A stretch of DNA of 64,000 nucleotides, taken from contig ONMF01000003.1 of assembly GCA_900318865.1 (NCBI GenBank), positions 108,726 to 172,725 of the forward strand, given 5' to 3'. The notes beneath the pieces were generated by a model. That model was not told the DNA's origin, searched no databases, and was given only the letters and a program-made list of their open reading frames with translations. Below, one piece after another: positions 33,544-43,800 of the stretch. Positions within the stretch are counted from its first letter, which is position 1, and each line of letters opens with the position of its first letter. Position numbers and translations under genes: made by a program. This DNA is from an uncultured Prevotellaceae bacterium. Lineage in GTDB: Bacteria > Bacteroidota > Bacteroidia > Bacteroidales > Muribaculaceae.

Positions 33544-34083
33544 ATGAAGGAAGAAATCATCATAGCCGGTTTTGGCGGACAAGGAGTGCTCTCAATGGGC
33601 AAAATCCTGGCCTATTCAGGACTAATGGAAGACAAGGAGGTGACTTGGCTCCCCTCCTACGGACCCGAGCAGCGAGGAGGAACCGCCAACGTGACGGTCA
33701 TCCTGAGCGACGAGCGCATCAGCTCGCCCATCCTCAACGAATACGACACCGTGGTGGTGCTCAACCAGCAAAGTCTGGACCGCTTCGAGAGCAAAGTGAA
33801 ACCCGGCGGCGTGCTCATCTACGACAGCTACGGAATTCACAAGGTGCCCACGCGCAAGGACATCGAGGTGTATCGCATCGATGCCATGGAGGCCACCTTC
33901 GAGCTGAAAAACGCCAAGTCTTACAACATGATTGTACTGGGGGCGCTGCTTGCCATCAAGCCCATCGTGACCGTGGAAAACGTGCTGCTGGGTCTGAAGA
34001 AGTCGCTGCCCGAACGGCACTGGCACCTCATGCCCCAAAACGAGCAGGCACTGCGCCACGGCATGAGCCTGGTGAAGAAATAA
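33544..34083 (+). CDS. 2-oxoacid:ferredoxin oxidoreductase, gamma subunit
   Basis: A 179-aa gamma subunit starting MKEEIIIAGFGGQGVLSMGK, the typical GFGGQG motif, with SYGPEQRGGTANVTV and a C-terminal region rich in hydrophobic helices. This domain takes part in CoA binding in the complex. Last gene of the operon, ended by a strong bidirectional terminator. Confidence 0.92.
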   Translation: MKEEIIIAGFGGQGVLSMGKILAYSGLMEDKEVTWLPSYGPEQRGGTANVTVILSDERISSPILNEYDTVVVLNQQSLDRFESKVKPGGVLIYDSYGIHKVPTRKDIEVYRIDAMEATFELKNAKSYNMIVLGALLAIKPIVTVENVLLGLKKSLPERHWHLMPQNEQALRHGMSLVKK

Positions 34084-34100
34084 ACCAGTGTTACACATCA

Positions 34101-34152
34101 CACATAAAAGCCCCTCGGCAAGCAAGTGGAGCTGCCGAGGGGCTTTTATGTG
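34101..34152. terminator. Bidirectional terminator between vor operon and endonuclease gene
   Basis: A perfect 20-bp inverted repeat (34101-34120 with 34133-34152; core AAAAGCCCCTCGGCA) has A- and T-runs at the stem bases, suiting transcription from both sides. Confidence 0.88.
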
Positions 34153-34173
34153 CCACGCTGTGGCCACAACCCG

Positions 34174-35841
34174 TCAGGGAATCACCACCTTCACGGCGCG
34201 GCGATTGCCTTCCACGATGAGCACATACACGCCTGCCGGCAGCACGATGAGGTCGTCGTTGACCACCCGGTCGAGGTGACCGACGAGCTGGCCGGCCGTG
34301 TTGTAGACACGCACACCGGCGAGCGGCTCGCTGCACTTCACGATGATGCCCTGCGGCGTGGTGATATAAGCCATGGGACGGTCGGCCTCCACACCGGTGA
34401 TGCCTGTGTAGTCAATGTTGATGACATTGGACTCCACCGAAGTGAATCCCAGGCGGCTCGACTGCACAGTGTAGGAATAGGAACATCCTTCATGGCGCTC
34501 GTCGAAGACGTAACTTGTCTCGTCGGTGGAGAAGGTGAGGGTGGCTTTCGGATTATGGTTCACGTCGTACTCGGTGATATTGACCAGATAGGTGTCAATC
34601 ACGTCGTCGGTCGCCCTCCAGTTGCACACAAACGATGTGGGAGTGATATTGGTGGCCGGCAAGGCCGTGATGGCCGACAGCGAGGGAGCCTCCACACAGG
34701 TGGCCTTCAAGTCCACGCCCACGCTTCCCACCAGGCCACCGTCGCTGATGAGCAGCTTGGCACTGTGCTCGCCGATGGCGGTGGGGGTATAGGTGATGGT
34801 GAGTGCGTAGCCGTCTTCACTGTTGGCCGCCACACGGTCGACCGATGCGACGGGAATGGAGAACATCTTAAAGTCGGCCCGATAGAGCTGCAGCGACAAC
34901 GTGTTGGTCAGATGCATGCCTTTGATATAGACCACCATCTGCCGCGATTTGCCCATTGCCACCTCGCCGAAGTCGACCACAGTGCCCTGCGTGGGCGTGA
35001 TGAGCTCGGGGTTGCCGGGGTCGGTCTGCGAGGCGTCGAGGGTGAATTCCATTCCTTGCTTGTCGCCCCAGATATACTCAAACAATTCGGGGAAGTCGAT
35101 GAAGGGGTTGCGGTTGTTCTGGATGCCATAGACCGCGTCGTTGCGCACACGCTCCTTCTCACTCACAGGATCCTCGCGCGCCCAGCGCACCAGCAGGGCT
35201 ATCGACCACTGGTTCAGCGTGAGCCAGGTGGCGTTGTTCACCATGTAGGTGTATTTCCATTTCAGGTTTTGATAACAGCTGGCCATATAGAAGTAGGTAC
35301 GCGCAAAGTCGCCCTTGTACTCATCGTCGGGCTCAAACACCACGCTGGCGCCTCCGCCCTGCCCGTTGACCGGTGTCCCCACTCGGGTCACACCGTTGTC
35401 GAACGTCGCCGACGACACTTCGCCCAGTGGCCAGTTCGACTTGGCCATGTTAGCATCACCGTCGCTGGGATAAAGGTGGTTGAGGTCGGTATAGGCCGGT
35501 GTCTCGTCGTCACCTCCCCACCAGCTTTTGGGGAAAGAGTGCTCCTTGTTCATGCCGCTCACCGAGCTGTTGCCACGGAAGTAATAAGCCTTGTCGCTGT
35601 ACATGTCCCACACGCGCTGGGGATTGCCGATGCGGTAGTCGGTTTTAGGGAAATAAAACCACAACTGCCCGTAATCAACCACAGTGTGGTTATAAACCAG
35701 GTCGTGAATGGCATTTTTCAATGCCTGCCCGCTCTTGTTCGACAAGGAATTGTAATAACCTGTGGGGATGGCCGCCCAGGCCACACCCGCAGCCATCATC
35801 ATCCAGGCCGCAAGGAGGTTTCTCATGAAATGACGTTTCAT
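34174..35841 (-). CDS. Secreted endonuclease I-family nuclease with type IX-like sorting tail
   Basis: A 555-aa protein with an N-terminal signal peptide (about residues 1-23). The Endonuclease_1 domain (about 25-260) shows MNKEHSFPKSWWGG with the catalytic His, followed by DLNHLYPSDGDANMAKSN, as in extracellular non-specific DNases of this beta-beta-alpha-metal class. Ig-like stretches follow (about 275-475), and the last 75 residues end VRVYNTAGQLVG...LPAGVYVLIVEGNRRAVKV, a standard T9SS type A sorting pattern. Probably a cell-surface or secreted DNase for nutrient scavenging. Confidence 0.87.
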   Translation of the reverse strand: MKRHFMRNLLAAWMMMAAGVAWAAIPTGYYNSLSNKSGQALKNAIHDLVYNHTVVDYGQLWFYFPKTDYRIGNPQRVWDMYSDKAYYFRGNSSVSGMNKEHSFPKSWWGGDDETPAYTDLNHLYPSDGDANMAKSNWPLGEVSSATFDNGVTRVGTPVNGQGGGASVVFEPDDEYKGDFARTYFYMASCYQNLKWKYTYMVNNATWLTLNQWSIALLVRWAREDPVSEKERVRNDAVYGIQNNRNPFIDFPELFEYIWGDKQGMEFTLDASQTDPGNPELITPTQGTVVDFGEVAMGKSRQMVVYIKGMHLTNTLSLQLYRADFKMFSIPVASVDRVAANSEDGYALTITYTPTAIGEHSAKLLISDGGLVGSVGVDLKATCVEAPSLSAITALPATNITPTSFVCNWRATDDVIDTYLVNITEYDVNHNPKATLTFSTDETSYVFDERHEGCSYSYTVQSSRLGFTSVESNVINIDYTGITGVEADRPMAYITTPQGIIVKCSEPLAGVRVYNTAGQLVGHLDRVVNDDLIVLPAGVYVLIVEGNRRAVKVVIP

Positions 35842-35884
35842 TGTTATCTTTTTAAAAATTTATGTTTCTGGGTTGAGTTGGCGG

Positions 35885-35892
35885 CAAAGGTA
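35885..35892 (-). promoter_or_regulatory. -7 box TACCTTTG for the endonuclease gene
   Basis: Minus-strand TACCTTTG lies 43 bp upstream of the start. Confidence 0.62.
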
Positions 35893-35916
35893 GTAATAAT
35901 TTTCGACAAAAGCGCA

Positions 35917-36582
35917 TCAATCAAACACATAGTTCAGAAAATTGTGCAGCGGCATGAGATGGCGCAGGTCATCGGCCACACGCTCCACCCAGTCGTCGCA
36001 GTCGAAATAGTCAAGTTCGGGACGCATCATGGCGATGTACTCCTTCATCTTGATGTAGCGGGCCAGCGGGTGGTCCTTGGGGTAATCATGGGGCATGGAT
36101 TTCAGGGTGTTACATTCCCAATGATACCGGCTGGTGAACTCGGGGTTCTCCACTATCTGCAGGAACTCGTCGGGCTCGGCATCGATGAGTGCGCGCAGCT
36201 TGTCGAGAATGGGTTTTTCAGGCCACCAGATGCCGCCCCCCACCATGATGTTGCCGGGCTGGAAATGAACATAGCTGCCCGACATCACTGTGTGCCGGCC
36301 GCCGCGGCCGAGCACTCCCGAAAAATAGTTTTTGTAGGGGCTCTTATCGTGGCTGAAACGGATGTCGCGGTAGATGCGGTAGACGCATCCTTTCACATCG
36401 AGGCCGCGCACGTTGTCGTCATAGCGCCCCACCAGGGTGATGAGCCGCGCCATGTCACGCTCCCAGGGGATGCGCACCTCGTCATAGAGCTGCCGGTTGG
36501 CCTTGAACCAGGCGCGGTCGTTGTGCTGCTGCAACAACTCCAGATAGCCTATCACATCGCTGATTTTGCTTTCGGATTTCAT
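35917..36582 (-). CDS. DUF2461 (TIGR02453-type) protein
   Basis: A 221-aa protein recognised by its family pattern: LELLQQHNDRAWFKANRQLY near the N-terminus, RIYRDIRFSHDKSPYKNYFS in the middle, and YVHFQPGNIMVGGGIW. The family is widespread and its function is unknown. It has its own promoter, divergent from the secreted phosphodiesterase-like gene to its right. Confidence 0.87.
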   Translation of the reverse strand: MKSESKISDVIGYLELLQQHNDRAWFKANRQLYDEVRIPWERDMARLITLVGRYDDNVRGLDVKGCVYRIYRDIRFSHDKSPYKNYFSGVLGRGGRHTVMSGSYVHFQPGNIMVGGGIWWPEKPILDKLRALIDAEPDEFLQIVENPEFTSRYHWECNTLKSMPHDYPKDHPLARYIKMKEYIAMMRPELDYFDCDDWVERVADDLRHLMPLHNFLNYVFD

Positions 36583-36605
36583 ACCATAAAAAATATTTTT
36601 GCCCG

Positions 36606-36613
36606 CAAAATTA
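36606..36613 (-). promoter_or_regulatory. -7 box TAATTTTG for DUF2461 gene
   Basis: Minus-strand TAATTTTG is 23 bp upstream of the start and 21 bp from a divergent plus-strand box. Confidence 0.6.
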
Positions 36614-36634
36614 CTAAAAAAGCCGCGGAATGAC

Positions 36635-36642
36635 TATCTTTG
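36635..36642 (+). promoter_or_regulatory. -7 box TATCTTTG for the EEP-family gene
   Basis: Plus-strand TATCTTTG is 25 bp upstream of ATG 36668. This excludes a longer reading from 36599. Confidence 0.65.
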
Positions 36643-36667
36643 CCGAAAACAAAAAATACCCGACCTC

Positions 36668-37585
36668 ATGAAACGCTTTATTCTCACACTCACCTTGCTG
36701 GTGAGCCTGCTGGCCGCCGGAGCCCAAAATTTGGTGATAGGCACTTATAACATACGGCTGTTTCTCGACAGCGACGAGCAGAAGGGCGAGGTGTGGCGCA
36801 CACGCTGCAAGGTGATGTGCGACCAGATGAACTTCGTGCAGCCCGACGCCTTCGGGGCGCAAGAGGTGCTCTACGGACAGCTGAAAGACATGCTGCGCCA
36901 ACTCGACGGCTACGACGCCATCGGCCGCGCTCGCGACGACGGCCAGGACACAGGCGAGTTCTCGCCCATCTTTTACAAAAAGGACCGGTTGCGCCTGCTC
37001 GACAACGGCACCTTCTGGCTCAGCGAGACACCCGACCAGGTGAGTTTCGGCTGGGACGCGGCATGCCGGCGCGTGTGCACTTGGGGCAAGTTCAAGACAC
37101 GCAAGGGAGGCTTCACCTTCTACCACTTCAACCTGCACATGGACCACATCGGGGTGACGGCACGCCGCGAGGGGGCCAAACTGGTGGTGGAGCGCATCCG
37201 CAGCATCGCCAAGGGGGCTCCTGTGGTGCTCACCGGTGACTTCAACGTGGACCAGCACGACGAGGTGTACCGAATCTTCAGCGAGAGCGGCATCTTGAAC
37301 GACAGCTACACTCATGCCCGCCTGCGTTTTGCCGAGAACGGCACGTTTGTCGACTTCGACCCCGATGCCAAAACCGGCAGCCGCATCGACCACATTTTCG
37401 TGTCGCCGGGCTTCGCGGTCGACAATTACGGCGTGCTCACCGACGGCTACTGGACGCTCGATTTAGACCATGCGGGCGCCAGCCAGACCAACGAAGGCCC
37501 CGCACAAGTGACCGTGGAGCACTACCGGCGGCACACGCCCAGCGACCACTACCCCGTCATCTCCAAAATTCACTGGAATAAGTAG
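36668..37585 (+). CDS. Secreted endonuclease/exonuclease/phosphatase-family protein
   Basis: A 305-aa protein with signal peptide MKRFILTLTLLVSLLAAGAQ. The fold's motifs are in order: IGTYNIRLF, DAFGAQEVLYGQL (metal Glu), FYHFNLHMDHIG, VLTGDFNVDQHDE, RIDHIFVS and PSDHYPVISKI (catalytic His). This superfamily cleaves phosphodiester or phosphate ester bonds; secreted Bacteroidetes members are often assigned to nucleic acid, phospholipid or inositol phosphate turnover, but the substrate is not determined here. Confidence 0.87.
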   Translation: MKRFILTLTLLVSLLAAGAQNLVIGTYNIRLFLDSDEQKGEVWRTRCKVMCDQMNFVQPDAFGAQEVLYGQLKDMLRQLDGYDAIGRARDDGQDTGEFSPIFYKKDRLRLLDNGTFWLSETPDQVSFGWDAACRRVCTWGKFKTRKGGFTFYHFNLHMDHIGVTARREGAKLVVERIRSIAKGAPVVLTGDFNVDQHDEVYRIFSESGILNDSYTHARLRFAENGTFVDFDPDAKTGSRIDHIFVSPGFAVDNYGVLTDGYWTLDLDHAGASQTNEGPAQVTVEHYRRHTPSDHYPVISKIHWNK

Positions 37586-37631
37586 CGATTATCTCGCTGC
37601 ACAAAAATTAACATTTAAAACTGAGAAAACT

Positions 37632-37663
37632 TTTGGAGTTTTAAGAGTTTTCTCCTACCTTTG
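37632..37663 (+). promoter_or_regulatory. Efflux operon promoter, TTTG-20-TACCTTTG
   Basis: The -33 TTTG (37632-37635) and -7 TACCTTTG (37656-37663) lie 30 bp upstream of the tetR ATG. The TetR product might bind here, but no clear operator palindrome is visible. Confidence 0.72.
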
Positions 37664-37693
37664 TGCCGTGTTTTTAAGAAACACATTAAAAAC

Positions 37694-38305
37694 ATGGACA
37701 CAAGAGAGCAAATCATCCAGGAGAGCAGCAAGCTGCTGAACCGCATCGGGCCGTCGTCGATGACGATGGACATGGTGGCGCACAGCTGTGGCATCTCCAA
37801 GCGCACACTCTACGAGAAATTCCCCGACAAGAAAAGTCTCATCATGGAGTGTCTGCACCGTGAACACGAGCGCCAGAACGCTGAAATGCGGCACATCTTC
37901 GAAACGGCCGAGAATTGCTTCGACGCGCTTTTTCAGGTTTTTACCCGAGCACGCAGCTACCTGCAGCAGACGTCGGCAGCCTTTATCGATGACATCAAGC
38001 GCCTCTATCCCGAGCTTCACGCCGAGCACCGGGAAAAGGAAAAAGAATTTGTCATCGGATTGAGCCAAGTGCTGGCCAAGGCACAGGGCGAGGGACACGT
38101 CATGCCCAACATCGACACCGACATCGCCGCCTTCCTGTTCCTCTCGACCATGCGCAACCTCAATGAGAATGAGCGCCTCGCCGACTACGGTTTCTCGCGC
38201 GTGCAGGTGTTTGAGGGGGCGTTCCTCAACTTCCTGCGCGGCATCGCCACCATAGAAGGCATCAGCTATATCGATGAGTTTGTCAACAACCAACAGAAAC
38301 AATAA
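37694..38305 (+). CDS. TetR/AcrR-family transcriptional regulator
   Basis: A 203-aa protein. The N-terminal helix-turn-helix (about residues 5-50: IIQESSKLLNRIGPSSMTMD followed by VAHSCGISKRTLYEKFPDK) is typical of TetR repressors; the remaining helical domain would bind an inducer. ATG 37694 is used because the promoter occupies the upstream frame. It begins the operon TetR-TolC-MFP-RND-PG0541 and probably represses it. Confidence 0.9.
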   Translation: MDTREQIIQESSKLLNRIGPSSMTMDMVAHSCGISKRTLYEKFPDKKSLIMECLHREHERQNAEMRHIFETAENCFDALFQVFTRARSYLQQTSAAFIDDIKRLYPELHAEHREKEKEFVIGLSQVLAKAQGEGHVMPNIDTDIAAFLFLSTMRNLNENERLADYGFSRVQVFEGAFLNFLRGIATIEGISYIDEFVNNQQKQ

Positions 38306-38327
38306 AACAAAAACACATAATCACATC

Positions 38328-39662
38328 ATGTATTACCGCTTTATCACAACGATTGCTTTGGCGCTCGCCACAATAGGCGCAAGCGCACAAACCATCGACG
38401 AGCCCATGCTGCTCTCGCTCGACGAGTGCGTGCGCATTGCATTGAGCGACAACCCCACCATCCGCATCAACGAGATGGAGATTCAACGTGTGCAATACTC
38501 CAAAAAGGAGATTCAGGGCCAGCTGCTGCCCACCATCAACTTCACCGGCCAGTACAACCGCACACTGGCCAAGCAGACCATGACCATGAATGCCGGCGAC
38601 GAGCCCATGACCATCAAGGTGGGTATGGACAACCAGCACTCGGTGGGCTTCAACGCCTCGATGCCGCTCGTCATGCCCACGTTGTGGAAGTCAATAAAGC
38701 TCAGCGACAACCAAATTCTGCAAAACATCGAGAACGCGCGGGCCAACAAACTGTCGCTGGTGAACCAGGTGAAAAACGCCTACTACGCACTGCTGCTGGC
38801 ACAGGACTCCAAAAATGTGATTGAAGAGAACCACGCCACCGCACAGCTCAACGCCTCGATTTACCAGAAACAGTTCGAGCTGGGAACCGCAAGCGAATAC
38901 GATGTGCTCAGGGCCAATGTGGCGGTGACCAATCTTGAGCCGTCGATCCTCGAGGCCGAGAACTATGTCGACCTGCTGAAACTGCAGCTCAAAGTGCTCA
39001 TGGGAATGGATGTGCGCACGCCCATCGCACCCAGGCAGACGCTCGACGAGTTCAAGGCAAAGATGTACGACCAGTCGATTCTGGCCGACACCTCGCTCGT
39101 GAGCAACACCAGCCTGCGCTCGCTCGAACTCAAAACCGATTACCTCAAGCGGGCGCTCGACACCCAGAAGATGTCGTGGTACCCCACCCTTACCGCCAGC
39201 GCCAACTACATGTGGAACTCGATGTCGAACGGCAGCCCATTCAAGAATTTCAACTGGAACCCCTACTCCACCGTGGGGCTGACACTCTCGCTGCCGCTGT
39301 TTCAGGGCGGCCAGCGCTACTACAAGCAGCGGCAGGCCGAAGTGGCACTGCGCGAGATGAGCTGGCAGCGCGAGAACTTGGAACGCTCGCTCAAAATGCA
39401 GGTGCAGAGCCAAGTGGACATCATCAACAAGACCTTGAAGCAAATCAGCTCTAACGAAGGTGGCGTGCGCCAGGCAACCAAAGCCAACGACATTGTGCAA
39501 CAAAGTTTCAAAATCGGCGCCGCGTCGTTCATCCAGCTGCGCGACACCGAGGACGCACTGATGAACGCGCGCCTGTCGTACTATCAGGCCATCTACAACT
39601 ACCTGGTGGCCGAGTGCGACCTGGAGTACTTGCTGGGAAACACGCACTATGTGGCAAAATAA
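38328..39662 (+). CDS. TolC-family outer membrane efflux protein
   Basis: A 444-aa protein with signal peptide MYYRFITTIALALATIGASAQ. Two long alpha-helical repeats with OEP-type sequences (LSLDECVRIALSDNPTIRI at the start; SLRSLELKTDYLKRALD opening the second half) and the LSLPLFQGGQRYYKQRQAEV strand-helix motif place it in the outer membrane factor family. It is the outer-membrane channel of the tripartite pump with the next two genes. Confidence 0.93.
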   Translation: MYYRFITTIALALATIGASAQTIDEPMLLSLDECVRIALSDNPTIRINEMEIQRVQYSKKEIQGQLLPTINFTGQYNRTLAKQTMTMNAGDEPMTIKVGMDNQHSVGFNASMPLVMPTLWKSIKLSDNQILQNIENARANKLSLVNQVKNAYYALLLAQDSKNVIEENHATAQLNASIYQKQFELGTASEYDVLRANVAVTNLEPSILEAENYVDLLKLQLKVLMGMDVRTPIAPRQTLDEFKAKMYDQSILADTSLVSNTSLRSLELKTDYLKRALDTQKMSWYPTLTASANYMWNSMSNGSPFKNFNWNPYSTVGLTLSLPLFQGGQRYYKQRQAEVALREMSWQRENLERSLKMQVQSQVDIINKTLKQISSNEGGVRQATKANDIVQQSFKIGAASFIQLRDTEDALMNARLSYYQAIYNYLVAECDLEYLLGNTHYVAK

Positions 39663-39702
39663 AACTCACCGTCAACGAATCAAAAAACAGCTATCACACA
39701 AT

Positions 39703-40758
39703 ATGAAAACAACAAAGTATTTAGCATTGGTCCTCGCCACCCTGCTCATAGCAGGCTGCTCGGGCAAGAAAGAAGAGAAAAAAGACCCTAATGCCGACCT
39801 GCCACTGGTGGCCGTGCAGTCGGTCTTTGTGCAAGAAGTGCCCCAAACGAGTGAGTACACCGCCACCGTGGAGGCCTTCAAGACCAACAACATCATGTCC
39901 AACTCCGGCGCACGCATCAAGCGCATCCTCGTCGATGTGGGCAGCCACGTCAGGGCCGGACAAAGCGTGGTGATTCTCGACGACGTGAACATCACCACCC
40001 AGAATGCAGCCATCGCACAGCAGCAAATCCAGATTGCCAACCAAAAACGCGACCTGGAACGCGCCAAGGAGCTGGTGCGCATCGGCGGCGGCACACAGCA
40101 GACCGTGGACCAGATGCAGGCACAATACGATGCACAGATACGCGCGCTCGAGGCCAGCAACCGGCAGCTGCGCAACTTGCGCGAGAACACGGTGCTCACC
40201 TCGCCGGTGAGCGGCGTGGTCACGGCCAAGAACTACGATGCCGGCGACCTGCCCGCCGGACTGCCCGTGCTCACCATCGAGCAGCAACAGCCGCTCAAAG
40301 TGGTGGTCAACGTGAACGAGAGCGAGTTCCCGCAGGTGAAAGTGGGCATGGGCGTCGAGGTGAAACTCGACACCTACGGTGACGAGGTGTTCCAGGGACG
40401 CGTGCACCTGATTCATCCGTCGATCGATGTCTCCACCCGCACATTCCAGGTGGAGGTCACCATCAACAACACAGGCAACCGCGTGCACTCGGGCATGTTT
40501 GCCCGCGTCACGTTCAATTACGGCACCAAGCGCAGCATCGTGGTTCCCGACCTGGCCATCCAGAAGCAGACCGGCTCGGGCGTTCGCTTCGTCTACGTCT
40601 ATAACACCGACGGCACCGTGAGCTTCCGCGAGGTGAAGCTGGGCCGCCGCATGACCGACCGTTACGAGGTGCTGAGCGGCATCGACAACGGCATGCAGGT
40701 GGTGGTGAAAGGCCAAAGCCGACTGGCCGACGGCGTAAAAGTGGCATTGCAAAAGTGA
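39703..40758 (+). CDS. RND efflux periplasmic adaptor (membrane fusion) lipoprotein
   Basis: A 351-aa protein whose signal sequence ends in the lipobox LIAGC, so it is lipid-anchored. The order is a lipoyl-like half (GARIKRILVDVGSHVRAGQS), a coiled-coil hairpin (about 110-170), the second lipoyl half (ENTVLTSPVSGVVTAKNYDA), then the beta-barrel (FQGRVHLIHPSIDVSTRTFQ) and membrane-proximal domain. It bridges the TolC-like and RND components encoded on either side. Confidence 0.94.
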   Translation: MKTTKYLALVLATLLIAGCSGKKEEKKDPNADLPLVAVQSVFVQEVPQTSEYTATVEAFKTNNIMSNSGARIKRILVDVGSHVRAGQSVVILDDVNITTQNAAIAQQQIQIANQKRDLERAKELVRIGGGTQQTVDQMQAQYDAQIRALEASNRQLRNLRENTVLTSPVSGVVTAKNYDAGDLPAGLPVLTIEQQQPLKVVVNVNESEFPQVKVGMGVEVKLDTYGDEVFQGRVHLIHPSIDVSTRTFQVEVTINNTGNRVHSGMFARVTFNYGTKRSIVVPDLAIQKQTGSGVRFVYVYNTDGTVSFREVKLGRRMTDRYEVLSGIDNGMQVVVKGQSRLADGVKVALQK

Positions 40759-40817
40759 AACCGGTGCCCCACCCTACAGACAAACACATCATCCCAATCA
40801 CAGAATCAGCATAACCC

Positions 40818-43800
40818 ATGAGTTTATATTCCAGTTCAGTTAAACGACCGGTAACCACCATCCTGGTGTTTGTGGCAATCACCATCATCGGACTGTTCTC
40901 GCTGCACAACCTGCCCATCGACCTGTATCCCGATGTGGACACCAACACCATCATGGTGATGACCACCTATCAGGGCGCCAGCGCGCAGGACATCGAGCAG
41001 AACCTGACACGACCGCTCGAGAACACGCTCAACAGCGTGGAGCACCTGAAGCACATCACCAGCAACTCGCGCGAGAACATATCCATCATCACGCTGGAGT
41101 TTGAGTACGGTTACGACATCGACGCCCTGACCAACGACGTGCGCGACAAGCTCGACATGATTTCGAGCTATCTGCCCGACGATTCGCAGACGCCTGTCAT
41201 CTTCAAGTTCAGCAGCGACATGATTCCCATCGTGTTGCTCTCGGCACAAGCCAAGGAAAGTATCCCCGGCCTCTATAAAATCCTCGACGAGAACGTAGCC
41301 AACCCCCTGGCGCGCGTCGACGGCGTGGGGTCGGTGTCGATTGCCGGTGCTCCCAAGCGCGAAGTGCACGTCTACATCGACCGTATTCGCCTGGAGGCCT
41401 ACAACCTGAGTGTGGAGAGCATCGCGGCACTCATCGGCGCCGAGAACCGCAACATCCCGGGCGGCACATTCGACATCGGTAACGAAACCTACGCACTGCG
41501 CGTGCAGGGTGAGTTCAAGGACCCCAAAGACATGGCCAACATGGTGGTGGGCTACTCCAACGGTGGCGTGGTGCACCTGAGCGACGTGGCACGCATCGAC
41601 GACTCGCTCGAGGAGCGCGCCCAGGAGACCTACACCAATGGCGTGAAGGGTGCCATGATCATCGTCCAGAAGCAGAGCGGAGCCAACTCGGTGCAGATTT
41701 CCAACAAGGTGAAGAAAGAACTGCCCGCCATCCAGAAAAACCTGCCCAGCGACGTGAAGCTCGACTACATCGTCGACACGAGCGACAACATCCGCAACAC
41801 CATCGCCTCGCTGGTCGAGACGGTGCTCTACGCGCTGCTCTTTGTGGTGATTGTGGTGTTCTTCTTCCTGGGACGCTGGCGCGCCACGATTATCATCGTG
41901 CTCACCATCCCCATTTCCTTGATTGCCTCGTTCATCTACTTGTATGGTACCGGAAATTCGCTCAATATCGTTTCACTGTCGGCTCTGTCCATCTCCATCG
42001 GTATGGTGGTGGACGATGCCATCGTGGTGCTGGAGAACATCACCACCCACATCGAGCGTGGCTCCGAGCCCAAGCAGGCCGCTGTGCATGGCACCAATGA
42101 GGTGGCCATCTCGGTTGTCGCGTCCACCCTTACGCTGATTGCCGTGTTCTTCCCCCTGACATTGGTCACGGGCATGACCGGCGTGCTCTTCCGCCAGCTG
42201 GGCTGGATGGTGACCATCATGATGATTATATCGACCACGGCGGCATTGTCGCTCACGCCCATGCTCTGCAGCCGCATGCTGCGCCTGAACTCGAAAAAGA
42301 GCGATTCTTTCAAGCGATTCTACGGCCCCATTGAGCGTGTGCTCGACAAAATCGACGACGTGTACGCGCGCCTGCTCGACAAGTGCGTGACGCACCGATG
42401 GATCACGTCGGTGGCTGTGCTGGGACTCTTCGTGGGGTCGATGTTCCTGATGCGGTTCATCGGCAGCGAGTTCTTCCCCACCAGCGACAACAGCCGCCTG
42501 GGTGTGAGCTTGGAACTGCCCATCGGCACGCGTGTGGAAGTGGCCAAGGATGTGTGCGCGCGCTTATATAAGGAATGGACCGAGAAATATCCTGAAATCA
42601 AGGTGTTCAACTACACCGTGGGCCAGGCCAGCAGCGACAACACCTTCGCCTCGATGCAGAACAACGGCACCCACATCATGTCGATGAACATCAGGCTGGT
42701 GAACCCATCGGAGCGCAAGCGCGGCATCACCGAGATTGCCGCCCTCATGCGCGAAGACCTCAAGCACTATCCCGAACTGAAGAAATATCTGGTCAACGTG
42801 GGTGGCATGCGCGGTGGCGGCATGAGCGGCCAGAACACCATCAACTACGAAATCTACGGCTATGACTTCGAAAAGACCGACAGCGTGGCACAGCAGTTGA
42901 AGCGCATCCTGGAGAAAGTGCCGGGAGCGGCCGACATCAACATCAGCCGAAGCGACTATCAGCCTGAGTATCAGGTGGACTTCGACCGTGAGAAACTGGC
43001 CATCTACGGCCTCAACCTCTCGACGGCTGCCAATGCACTGCGCAACCGCATCAACGGCTCCACGGCAAGCTACTTCCGCGAGGATGGCGACGAGTACGAC
43101 ATCAAGGTGATGTACGAGCGGTCGCAGCGCGAGTCGATTGAGGCCATCGAGAACATTCTGCTCTACAACGCCATGGGGCAAGGGGTGCGACTGAAGGAAG
43201 TGGGCAAGGTGGTGGAACGCTTCACACCGCCCACCATCGAGCGCAAAGACCGCCAGCGCATCATCACGGTGTCGACCGTGGTGCAGGACCGGCCCATGAG
43301 TGAAATCATCGCCGATGCCCAGCCCGAAATCGACAAGATGGACAAGCCCAGCGGCGTCACCATCGAGCTGAGCGGTAGCTACGAGGACCAGCAGGATTCG
43401 TTCCGCGACTTGTCGATGCTCGCCGTGCTCATCATCATCCTGGTTTACATCGTGATGGCATCGCAGTTCGAGTCGTTCTCCTATCCGGGCATCATCATGT
43501 CGTCGATCATGTTCGCCTTCTCGGGTATCGTGCTCATCCTGCTCGTCACGGGCACTAACCTGAACATCATGTCGATGATTGGCGCCATCATGCTGATTGG
43601 TATCGTGGTGAAAAACGGTATCGTGCTTATCGACTACATCTCATTGAACCGCGAGCGCGGCATGAGCATCCGCCGGGCCGTGATCGACGGCGGCCATTCG
43701 CGTCTGCGCCCTGTGTTGATGACATCGCTCACCACCATCCTGGGCATGGTGCCCATGGCTGTGGGCCAAGGCGAGGGTGCCGAGATGTGGCGGCCCATGG

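Noticed and set aside
34126..36633. An 835-codon plus-strand frame crossing the endonuclease and DUF2461 genes.
   Set aside because: It runs antisense through two genes with signal peptide and family motifs and across a terminator.
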